Source: Flemingiibacterium sp045635785 | GTDB taxonomy: Bacteria; Bacillota; Clostridia; Oscillospirales; CAG-272 | Assembly: GCA_045635785.1 (NCBI GenBank) | Contig: JAZTWJ010000061.1 | Location: 1 to 29,951, forward strand | Length of the DNA stretch: 29,951 nucleotides | Direction: 5' to 3' | Program-made: the position numbers and the translations under genes | Notes under the pieces: model-generated | What the model was told of the DNA's origin: nothing | Seen by the model: the letters and a program-made list of their open reading frames with translations, nothing else | Database searches by the model: none | Shown: positions 21,326 through 28,234 of the stretch, piece after piece | How the letters are laid out: each line of letters begins with the position of its first letter | Position numbering within the stretch: position 1 is the stretch's first letter

Positions 21326-21347
21326 TCAGCCGATATCACTCGGCTGA
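21326..21347 (-). promoter_or_regulatory. Hairpin at the 5' end of the binding-protein mRNA
   Basis: TCAGCCGA (21326-21333), loop TATCAC, TCGGCTGA (21340-21347). It lies a few bases after the expected start point and before the ribosome site, so the transcript would begin with this stem. It may stabilise the mRNA. Confidence 0.55.
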
Positions 21348-21357
21348 TTTCATTTCA

Positions 21358-21386
21358 ATTATATCACAAGCCCCATCGAATGTCAA
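21358..21386 (-). promoter_or_regulatory. Consensus sigma-A promoter for the binding-protein gene
   Basis: On the minus strand, -35 TTGACA (21381-21386), 17 bases, -10 TATAAT (21358-21363): both boxes are exact consensus, implying high expression. Confidence 0.88.
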
Positions 21387-21528
21387 GCATTTTATCGAAT
21401 TAAATAAATAAATTCTTAAAATATATTTAATGTAACCAATTTGAAAAACGCTTGAGATATTAGTATAATAATAGTAAATAATCATGAGAAAACACAAAAG
21501 TTTTTTGTATGAAATTCTGAAAAAGCTA

Positions 21529-21557
21529 TTGACAAATGGTAAAACATAGTGTATAAT
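21529..21557 (+). promoter_or_regulatory. Consensus sigma-A promoter for the surface carbohydrate-binding protein
   Basis: TTGACA (21529-21534), 17 bases, TATAAT (21552-21557): again exact consensus. The roughly 140 bases between this and the divergent promoter are AT-rich and hold nothing I recognise. Confidence 0.88.
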
Positions 21558-21601
21558 GTAATCAGCCAATAGGCAAAAATTTATAAGGAGTGATTTTTAT
21601 C

Positions 21602-22480
21602 ATGAAAAGAGCACTTTCCGCTATTTTGGCACTTCTGATGACCGGTATGCTCGCAATGTCCGCTACCGCTGCAGAAACCACCACCGCTGCTGAAATCGTT
21701 AAGGAAGACGCTGGTATCGTTATTGGTACCGCAGACGAGCTCAAGCTTGATGGCGTTAAGGACGCAGCTTATGCAAACGCTAAGAAGTTTGACGGTCACC
21801 TTCCTCACAATGCAACCGATGTCAGCGATGCAAAAATTACTTGGTATATCACCTACACCAAGGATGCTCTTTGGGCATTTGCTGAAGTTAAGGACGAAAC
21901 CCTTAACACCAAGGCTAAGGATCCCAAGAAGCCTACCTACCAGGTTGACTCTCTCGAACTCATTATCGACCCCACCAACGAAGGCGTTGACGTTGTTGAC
22001 GGCGCTCCGTGGCAGGCTCGTATCGACCACAACGGTCTGATCTCCGCAAGAAAGGGTCAGGCTGGTACCTCCCTCTTCCTTCCCAAGGCTGAAGGCGGCA
22101 CAGTTGACTTCTTCGAAGCTAAGTCTGTAAAGGTTACCGGCGGCTTCAACGCTGAGTACAAGATTCCGTTGGCTGACCTCGTAAAGGGCAAGCAGATCGG
22201 TATCCACCTTTGCTACAATGACTGGGACGAACTCGGCCTTGCAAGAAAGGCTCTCGTTTCCAAGTCCAGCGTTGGTTCTTGGACCGTTGCTAAGTATGAC
22301 TACATCACCCTTGGCGGTATCGGCGCAGAAGCAGCAGCAACCACTACTGCAGCTCCTTCTACTCCTTCTACCCCCTCTACTCCTTCCACCACTCCGAACA
22401 CCGCTGACAGCGTTGCTCTCGCAGTAGCAGCTCTCGTTCTTTCCGTAGGCGGTATCGTTGTATCGAAGAAGCGCCGCTAA
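21602..22480 (+). CDS. Secreted carbohydrate-binding (CBM9-like) surface protein with PNTAD-type C-terminal anchor
   Basis: 292 residues. Signal peptide MKRALSAILALLMTGMLAMSATAA, then one beta-sandwich domain: ADELKLDGVKDAAYANAKKFDG, ITWYITYTKDALWAFAEVKDETLN, YQVDSLELIIDPTN, GGFNAEYKIPLADLV, GKQIGIHLCYNDWD. That is the pattern of family 9 carbohydrate-binding modules. A Thr/Pro/Ser-rich stalk of TPS repeats follows (coded by a short tandem repeat near 22357-22397), then PNTAD, a hydrophobic helix and KKRR, which resembles a sortase- or membrane-type cell surface tail. No catalytic domain is present. Codon use is strongly biased to a few codons (GCT, AAG, CTT), and the promoter is consensus, so it is likely abundant. 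AAGGAG precedes ATG 21602. Confidence 0.87.
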   Translation: MKRALSAILALLMTGMLAMSATAAETTTAAEIVKEDAGIVIGTADELKLDGVKDAAYANAKKFDGHLPHNATDVSDAKITWYITYTKDALWAFAEVKDETLNTKAKDPKKPTYQVDSLELIIDPTNEGVDVVDGAPWQARIDHNGLISARKGQAGTSLFLPKAEGGTVDFFEAKSVKVTGGFNAEYKIPLADLVKGKQIGIHLCYNDWDELGLARKALVSKSSVGSWTVAKYDYITLGGIGAEAAATTTAAPSTPSTPSTPSTTPNTADSVALAVAALVLSVGGIVVSKKRR

Positions 22481-22498
22481 TTTTATTAGAAAAATCAC

Positions 22499-22529
22499 GG
22501 GTATGGCTTTAATGCCATACCCTTTTTTT
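22499..22529 (+). terminator. Intrinsic terminator of the surface protein gene
   Basis: GGGTATGGC (22499-22507), loop TTTAAT, GCCATACCC (22514-22522), then seven Ts. Confidence 0.93.
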
Positions 22530-22574
22530 ATGCTCCAAAGCAATACAAGGAGAGCGTAATATTTCTCTTTGCTA

Positions 22575-22603
22575 TTGACAAAAGTACGGTTGTATGGTAT
22601 AAT
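22575..22603 (+). promoter_or_regulatory. Consensus sigma-A promoter for proS
   Basis: TTGACA (22575-22580), 17 bases, TATAAT (22598-22603). The leader to the ATG is only about 40 bases, too short for a T-box. Confidence 0.87.
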
Positions 22604-22647
22604 TTAACGTATAATGTTATATTGTTTCGCGAAAGGAAACTCAAAAA

Positions 22648-24087
22648 ATGGCAAACGATAAGAAACTCGTTGAAGCGATCACCTCCATGGACGAGGATTT
22701 CGCTCAATGGTACACCGATATCTGCAAAAAGGCGGATCTTGTTGACTATTCCAGCGTCAAGGGATGTCTGATCATCCGCCCCTACGGCTATGCAATCTGG
22801 GAGCTGATCCAAAAAAATCTGGATGCGCGCTTCAAGGCGCTGGGGCATGAAAATGTCTATATGCCCATGTTTATTCCCGAATCTCTGTTGCAGAAGGAGA
22901 AGGATCATGTGGCAGGCTTTGCGCCCGAGGTGGCGTGGGTCACCCACGGCGGAAGCGAAAAGCTGACGGAGCGCTTGTGCGTTCGTCCCACCTCCGAAAC
23001 GCTCTTCTGCGAGCATTACGCCAACATCATTCGCTCCTATCGCGATCTTCCAAAGCTATACAACCAATGGTGCTCGGTCGTTCGTTGGGAGAAAACCACA
23101 CGCCCCTTCCTGCGTTCACGCGAATTTCTCTGGCAGGAAGGCCACACGATGCACGCCACCGCTGAAGAAGCGCGCGCCGAGACCGTTCAGATGCTCAACT
23201 GCTATGCAGATTTCCACGAGCAGGATCTTGCGATTCCCGTTATCAAGGGCGCAAAAACGCCCAGCGATAAGTTCGCCGGCGCTGAAGATACCTATGCCAT
23301 CGAAGCACTCATGCACGACGGCAAGGCTTTGCAGGCAGGAACCTCCCACTACTTTGGTGACGGCTTTGCAAAAGCGTTCGACATCACCTACACAGATAAA
23401 GAGAACAAGATCGTTCATCCCTTCCAGACCTCGTGGGGCGTATCCACCCGTATGATCGGCGGTATCATCATGACCCACGGCGATGACAACGGTCTGGTCC
23501 TTCCCCCCGCAGTTGCGCCGATCCAGGTGGTGATCATTCCGATTGCCGCACATAAGCCCGGTGTCATTGAAGCTGCGAACGGTCTTGCTGACCGTTTGAA
23601 GGCAGATTATCGCGTCAAGGTGGACGAATCCGACAATTCGCCCGGATGGAAGTTCGCCGAATACGAAATGAAGGGCGTTCCCGTCCGCATTGAGATCGGT
23701 CCCCGCGACATGGAATCCAATCAATGCGTCATCGTAACCCGTCACGACCGCGAAAAGACCATCGTCTCCCTTGATAATCTCGAGGCGGCAGTCGCCGAAA
23801 AGCTGCAGGCAGTTCGCGACGGTCTGTACGCGAAGGCTTTGGCAAATCGCGAAAGACGCACCTACGACTGCACGACCATGAATGAGATCATCGCAAAGCT
23901 GGCTGAAAACGGCGATGGATTTGTTCGCGCCATGTGGTGCGGCGATCCCGCATGCGAGGACAAGGTAAAGGAAGTCACGGGCGTCGGCTCCCGTTGCATT
24001 CCGCTGGAGCAGAAAGCGAACGGCGATGTCTGCGTTTGCTGCGGAAAACCCGCAAAACAGCTTGTTTATTGGGGCAAGGCATATTAA
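22648..24087 (+). CDS. proS: Prolyl-tRNA synthetase, archaeal/eukaryotic type (ProS type 3)
   Basis: 479 residues; the bacterial-type enzyme with an editing insert is about 570, so this is the short type. It charges tRNA-Pro with proline. Class II features are visible: RPYGYAIWELIQ (motif 1 region), VRPTSETLFCEHYANII and NQWCSVVRWEKTTRPFLRSREFLWQEGHTMHAT (motif 2), and HGDDNGLVLPPAVAPIQVVIIPI leading into the anticodon-binding domain. The C-terminal extension has the cysteines typical of type 3 enzymes (WCGDPAC...CVCCGK) and ends in the conserved YWGKAY. AAAGGAAA precedes the ATG. The gene stands alone between its promoter and terminator. Confidence 0.97.
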   Translation: MANDKKLVEAITSMDEDFAQWYTDICKKADLVDYSSVKGCLIIRPYGYAIWELIQKNLDARFKALGHENVYMPMFIPESLLQKEKDHVAGFAPEVAWVTHGGSEKLTERLCVRPTSETLFCEHYANIIRSYRDLPKLYNQWCSVVRWEKTTRPFLRSREFLWQEGHTMHATAEEARAETVQMLNCYADFHEQDLAIPVIKGAKTPSDKFAGAEDTYAIEALMHDGKALQAGTSHYFGDGFAKAFDITYTDKENKIVHPFQTSWGVSTRMIGGIIMTHGDDNGLVLPPAVAPIQVVIIPIAAHKPGVIEAANGLADRLKADYRVKVDESDNSPGWKFAEYEMKGVPVRIEIGPRDMESNQCVIVTRHDREKTIVSLDNLEAAVAEKLQAVRDGLYAKALANRERRTYDCTTMNEIIAKLAENGDGFVRAMWCGDPACEDKVKEVTGVGSRCIPLEQKANGDVCVCCGKPAKQLVYWGKAY

Positions 24088-24103
24088 TCTCACAAAATCC
24101 GAA

Positions 24104-24134
24104 AGGGGGCTGTCTTCCACAGCCCCCTGTTTTT
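24104..24134 (+). terminator. Intrinsic terminator of proS
   Basis: AGGGGGCTGT (24104-24113), loop CTTCC, ACAGCCCCCT (24119-24128), then GTTTTT. Confidence 0.92.
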
Positions 24135-24155
24135 AAATCTCGCACTTTGATCTGA

Positions 24156-24362
24156 TATTCTAAACGAGAAATTACGAACGTATTTTTTATCTCGTTCTTT
24201 TGGGTGCATGTGCCGGCTCTTGATGGCATGCGGCGCTTCCTTACATCGGACGTTTCGCCCATTGTGCAATGCGGCTTGCAGTTTATCGCGACAATGGCAG
24301 TTTGCTATCTTTTGATGCTCGGCATATCCTACGTCATGCCGCTAAAGAAGCGTCTCATATAG
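24156..24362 (+). pseudogene. Remnant of a membrane protein C-terminus, perhaps an acyltransferase
   Basis: The open frame after the TGA at 24153 codes 68 residues up to a TAG at 24360. Its second half, SPIVQCGLQFIATMAVCYLLMLGISYVMPLKKRLI, is one well-formed membrane helix followed by a basic tail, and the part before it (VFFISFFWVHVPAL) is hydrophobic as well. This looks like the last two membrane segments of a larger integral membrane protein; the acyltransferase-3 family ends in a similar way, but that match is weak. There is no ribosome site before the possible starts (GTG 24204, ATG 24228). I take it as a truncated gene end, not a working small gene. Confidence 0.4.
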
Positions 24363-24382
24363 CCTCTGCCAGATATTGTGCG

Positions 24383-24411
24383 TTGAAATTTTCGCGAAAA
24401 TGTGTTAAAAT
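24383..24411 (+). promoter_or_regulatory. Sigma-A promoter with a palindromic operator in the spacer
   Basis: TTGAAA (24383-24388), 17 bases, TAAAAT (24406-24411). Inside the spacer lies the perfect 14-base palindrome ATTTTCGCGAAAAT (24388-24401). A regulator bound there would block RNA polymerase. It drives the cell wall hydrolase gene. Confidence 0.65.
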
Positions 24412-24449
24412 ATACGCATACGGGAAACTATCCCGTATGCGTATTTTTA
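24412..24449 (+). terminator. 14-bp hairpin plus T run in the hydrolase leader
   Basis: ATACGCATACGGGA (24412-24425), loop AACTA, TCCCGTATGCGTAT (24431-24444), then TTTTAT. It would terminate any transcript arriving from upstream. A transcript started at the promoter above would begin within the left arm, keeping about eight pairs, so it may be a 5' stabilising stem or a weak attenuator. Confidence 0.6.
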
Positions 24450-24464
24450 TCTCAAGGAGGTCTT

Positions 24465-25277
24465 ATGAAAACAGTAAAACGAATACTCGCGGTGATGACC
24501 GTCGTCAGCCTGTTTGTCACGGGTACGTCGGCGTATGCGCCCGTCCCTGTCCACAGAGACGGCGAGCCTTTGGCGATGAACGCCAAGCTGGTGGACGGCA
24601 CTACATACGTTCCCTTTGAAGCGGCGAATATCATCTTTTCAGGCGAAAATGCCGTTATTACGGGCAACGCCAACGTCATGTATGCAAAAAGCCCAGCTGT
24701 CACCGTTTCCGCATCGGCAGGCGCTTGTTATATCGAAGCTTCGGGTCGGTTTTTCGGCGGAAGCAATGCGCTCGTCATTGACGGGGAGTTGCATATTCCC
24801 ATTCGCGCCGCCGCAAAGGCATATGACATTGGCGTAGATTGGCTTCCCGCAAGCCGCTCGGTGGAGCTGACAAACAAAGGCGGCACCATACTGTCCGGGG
24901 ATAAATTCTACGCCGAAGATGAGGTATATTGGCTGGCGCGCATTATCCATGCGGAGGCGCAAGGAGAACCGCTGGACGGAAAAATTCTCGTGGGAAATGT
25001 CATTCTCAACCGTGTCGCAAGTCCGGATTTCCCAAATACCATTTACAACGTAATTTTCGACCGAAAATACGGCGTGCAGTTTTCGCCCATCCTCAACGGT
25101 ACCATTTACAATGTGCCAAACGAAGATAGTGTCATTGCCGCAAAGCTTTGCCTCGAGGGCTATTCCCTCTCAAAAAATGCGCTGTATTTCCTCAATCCGC
25201 GCATCGCCACAAACTTTTGGATCCCAAGCAACCGCCCCTATCTCACCTCAATCGGAAGTCACGATTTTTATGCCTGA
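24465..25277 (+). CDS. Secreted cell wall hydrolase, SleB/CwlJ type, with N-terminal copper-amine-oxidase-like domain
   Basis: 270 residues. A signal peptide (MKTVKRILAVMTVVSLFVTGTSAYA) is followed by a copper-amine-oxidase-N-type domain at about 35-136 (AKLVDGTTYVPFEAAN...GELHIPIRAAAKAYDIGVDW), which often binds cell wall in clostridia. The catalytic SleB (Hydrolase_2) domain covers 150-270: VYWLARIIHAEAQGEP with the catalytic Glu164, GKILVGNVILNRV, YGVQFSP, NALYFLNP and the end SHDFYA. It cleaves peptidoglycan; relatives act in spore cortex lysis or in vegetative wall turnover, and which one applies here is open. AAGGAGG four bases before ATG 24465 sets the start. Confidence 0.93.
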   Translation: MKTVKRILAVMTVVSLFVTGTSAYAPVPVHRDGEPLAMNAKLVDGTTYVPFEAANIIFSGENAVITGNANVMYAKSPAVTVSASAGACYIEASGRFFGGSNALVIDGELHIPIRAAAKAYDIGVDWLPASRSVELTNKGGTILSGDKFYAEDEVYWLARIIHAEAQGEPLDGKILVGNVILNRVASPDFPNTIYNVIFDRKYGVQFSPILNGTIYNVPNEDSVIAAKLCLEGYSLSKNALYFLNPRIATNFWIPSNRPYLTSIGSHDFYA

Positions 25278-25321
25278 TCAAGCGAATCTCAAGGAGATTT
25301 GTTTGACTTTTGGGCATACAA

Positions 25322-25357
25322 AAGCGGAGTGTCGCCCCACTCCGCTTATTTTATTCT
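25322..25357. terminator. Intrinsic terminator between convergent hydrolase and uvrA genes
   Basis: AAGCGGAGTG (25322-25331), loop TCGCCC, CACTCCGCTT (25338-25347), followed by ATTTTATTCTTT on the plus strand. The minus strand side has a poor T run. Confidence 0.85.
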
Positions 25358-25370
25358 TTCGCACAAAAGC

Positions 25371-28217
25371 TTACCCTCTGCGCTCCTTATCGAAGACCTT
25401 CTTCAGGTACTGTCCCGTATAGGAGCTTTCACAGGAAGCGACTTCTTCCGGCGTTCCCGCGGCGATCACCGTTCCGCCGCCGTCGCCGCCCTCGGGGCCA
25501 AGGTCGATGATATAGTCCGCCGTCTTGATCATATCCAGATTGTGCTCGATGACAAGCACCGAATTGCCCGCCTCCACTAAACGCTGTAAAACTTCGATGA
25601 GCTTTTTTACGTCCGCCATATGCAGTCCCGTCGTCGGCTCGTCAAGAATATAAATGGTTCTACCCGTAGCGCGTTTTGCCAGCTCCGTCGCTAATTTCAC
25701 GCGCTGTGCTTCGCCGCCCGAAAGTGTGGTGGACGATTGTCCGATCTTGATATAACCGAGTCCCACATCATACAGCGTCTGCAGTTTTTTTGCAAGCCTC
25801 GGCAGGCTCGCGAAGAAGGACAGCCCCTCTTCCACCGTCATATCCAGCACATCGGAGATGCTCTTGCCCTTGTATTTGACTTCCAGCGTATCTCTGTTAT
25901 ATCGCTTGCCCTTGCAGACATCGCAGGTGACGTAAACATCGGGCAAAAAGTGCATTTCGATGCATTTCACGCCGTCGCCCTCGCATGCCTCACAGCGTCC
26001 GCCCTTCACATTGAAGGAGAAGCGTCCTGCGGAATAGCCGCGCATTTTTGCATCCGTCGTTTTGGCAAACAGCTCGCGGATGTCGGCAAACAATCCCGTA
26101 TAGGTGGCAGGATTGGAGCGCGGTGTGCGTCCGATGGGGCTTTGGTCGATGGCGATGATCTTATCAAGATTCTCCACGCCGTCAACACGCGTATGCTTGC
26201 CCGGATAGGTGCGCGCACGGTTGAGCTTCGCCGCCAGAACGCGGTATAGGATCGCATTGACCAGCGAGGATTTACCCGAGCCGGATACGCCCGTCACACA
26301 GCAGAACAGCCCCAGCGGAAAGACTACGTCGATCCCCCGCAGATTGTTCTCCGCCGCGCCGATAACCGTGACAAAATTGCCGTTACCCGAACGGCGGATG
26401 GCAGGCGTTTCGATTTTTTCCCGTCCTGCAAGATAGGCACCCGTGATAGATTCGGGATGCGTTTTGATCTCATCCGGCGTGCCTGCCGCCACGATCTCGC
26501 CGCCGTGAATGCCCGCACCGGGGCCAATATCCACGATGAAATCCGATGCCTCCATTGTTTCTTCGTCATGCTCCACCACGATTAGGCTATTGCCCGCATC
26601 GCGCAGACGCTTGAGTGTGGCGATAAGCTTGGAATTATCCCGCTGATGCAGACCGATGCTCGGCTCGTCAAGGATATACAAAACGCCCATCAGCGATGAG
26701 CCGATCTGTGTCGCAAGGCGAATGCGCTGCGCTTCTCCGCCCGAAAGCGATCCGCTTTTTCGCGCCAAAGTCAGATATTCCAGCCCCACGCTTTCAAGAA
26801 AGCCGAGTCGGGATCTGATTTCTTTGATGATCTCCTTCGCGATGGCAGTCTGCGTCTCGGTAAATTGCAGTCCGTTCACAAAGGCAAGCGCTTTTGTTAC
26901 CGACATGCGGCAGAATTCATCAATGTTGATACCGCCCATCGTCACCGCCAAGGAAATGGGATTCAGACGTCTGCCTCCACAGGATGGGCAGGGCGTTTCC
27001 TCCACAAATTCCTCGTAATAATCATTGTTGGAGCCTGCCATGCGCTGGGTGATGGTACCGATGATGCCGGGGAATTTGGTCCGTTGGGCATGCGCCTGTC
27101 CCTCCCAATATCGGGTGACCTCCCAGATTTCGTTGCCTGTGCCGTAAAGAAGAATCTTCAGCGCTTCTTCCGAATACTCGCAGATGGGCGTATCCAGCGT
27201 AAAGCCGAACTTTTTGCCCACAACTTCATAGAGCGGACCTTGCCAGCCCTCCTCCTCCATCGTCTTGAAGCCATTCACTGCAACTGCACCTTCACGCAGG
27301 GAAAGCGTGCGGTCGGGGATGACCTTGTCCGGCGAGATCACCTGCATCTCGCCAAGTCCCGCACAATGCTCGCAAGCACCGAAGGGATTGTTGAAGGAAA
27401 ACATACGCGGCGAAAGCTCACCCACGGAAATGCCATGCTCCTCGCACGCATAGCTCTGCGAAAACGAAAGCTCCGTCTCACCTTCAAAGTGCTCGCCCTC
27501 TCGCAAAACCACCGAAATGAGCAGGTTTCCGTCGGTCAGCGACAGCGCCGTTTCCACCGAATCGGCAAGGCGCGAACGGGAATCCTCGCGGCGAACCAAT
27601 CTGTCCACCACAATTTCCACGGTGTGCTTGAGGTTTTTGTTCAGCGAAATGGGCTCGGACAGATCATACAAGCTTCCGTCCACGCGCACGCGCACATAGC
27701 CGCTTCGTTTCGCGTCCTCGAAAATTTTCTCGTGCATACCTTTTTTGCCGCGCACCATAGGTGCCAGCACCAAAAAGCGGGTGCCCTCCGGCAAAAGCAT
27801 GATGCGGTCGATGATCTGATCCACCGTTTGCTGACTGACCTCCTTGCCGCAAATGGGACAATGAGGGATCCCGACTCTGGCATAGAGCAGGCGAAGATAA
27901 TCGTAGATCTCCGTCACCGTTCCCACGGTGGAGCGTGGATTTTTCGACGTGGTTTTTTGGTCGATGGAAATGGAGGGCGACAAGCCCTCGATGAAATCGA
28001 GATCGGGCTTGTCCATTTGACCGAGAAACATTCGCGCATAGCTGGACAGAGATTCCACAAAGCGGCGATGTCCCTCCGCATAGATGGTATCGAACGCCAG
28101 CGAAGACTTTCCCGAGCCGGACAATCCCGTAAACACCACAAACTTATCCCGCGGGATCGTAAGATCAATATTTTTTAAGTTGTGTACGCGCACGCCGCGC
28201 ATCTTCAGATCAGCCAT
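25371..28217 (-). CDS. uvrA: Excinuclease ABC subunit A
   Basis: 948 residues, the normal length. UvrA is the DNA-damage-recognising ATPase of nucleotide excision repair and loads UvrB. Two ABC modules are visible: Walker A GLSGSGKSS (31-39) and GVSGSGKSSLVNAIL near 640, signature LSGGEAQRIRLATQI and LSGGEAQRVKLATEL, and two ILDEPSIGLH/ILDEPTTGLH Walker B blocks. Zinc-binding cysteine pairs are seen at CPICG...CEHCAGLG...CPSCGG and at CEACEGDG...CDVCKGKRYN. The N-terminus MADLKMRGVRVHNLKNIDL is typical. It follows uvrB by 17 bases on the same strand, so the two form an operon; the ribosome site is GCAGG. Confidence 0.98.
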   Translation of the reverse strand: MADLKMRGVRVHNLKNIDLTIPRDKFVVFTGLSGSGKSSLAFDTIYAEGHRRFVESLSSYARMFLGQMDKPDLDFIEGLSPSISIDQKTTSKNPRSTVGTVTEIYDYLRLLYARVGIPHCPICGKEVSQQTVDQIIDRIMLLPEGTRFLVLAPMVRGKKGMHEKIFEDAKRSGYVRVRVDGSLYDLSEPISLNKNLKHTVEIVVDRLVRREDSRSRLADSVETALSLTDGNLLISVVLREGEHFEGETELSFSQSYACEEHGISVGELSPRMFSFNNPFGACEHCAGLGEMQVISPDKVIPDRTLSLREGAVAVNGFKTMEEEGWQGPLYEVVGKKFGFTLDTPICEYSEEALKILLYGTGNEIWEVTRYWEGQAHAQRTKFPGIIGTITQRMAGSNNDYYEEFVEETPCPSCGGRRLNPISLAVTMGGINIDEFCRMSVTKALAFVNGLQFTETQTAIAKEIIKEIRSRLGFLESVGLEYLTLARKSGSLSGGEAQRIRLATQIGSSLMGVLYILDEPSIGLHQRDNSKLIATLKRLRDAGNSLIVVEHDEETMEASDFIVDIGPGAGIHGGEIVAAGTPDEIKTHPESITGAYLAGREKIETPAIRRSGNGNFVTVIGAAENNLRGIDVVFPLGLFCCVTGVSGSGKSSLVNAILYRVLAAKLNRARTYPGKHTRVDGVENLDKIIAIDQSPIGRTPRSNPATYTGLFADIRELFAKTTDAKMRGYSAGRFSFNVKGGRCEACEGDGVKCIEMHFLPDVYVTCDVCKGKRYNRDTLEVKYKGKSISDVLDMTVEEGLSFFASLPRLAKKLQTLYDVGLGYIKIGQSSTTLSGGEAQRVKLATELAKRATGRTIYILDEPTTGLHMADVKKLIEVLQRLVEAGNSVLVIEHNLDMIKTADYIIDLGPEGGDGGGTVIAAGTPEEVASCESSYTGQYLKKVFDKERRG

Positions 28218-28234
28218 GGATTTTTGCCTGCCTT

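Noticed and set aside
22357..22397. Short tandem DNA repeat as a possible CRISPR or satellite
   Set aside because: It is in frame and simply codes the Thr-Pro-Ser stalk of the surface protein.
22604..22647. T-box riboswitch before proS
   Set aside because: The leader after the consensus promoter is only about 40 bases, far too short for a T-box, and the NGGTGGNA core is absent.
26865..28178. 437-codon plus-strand frame opposite uvrA
   Set aside because: uvrA is certain on the minus strand; the antisense frame has no start signal or known domain.
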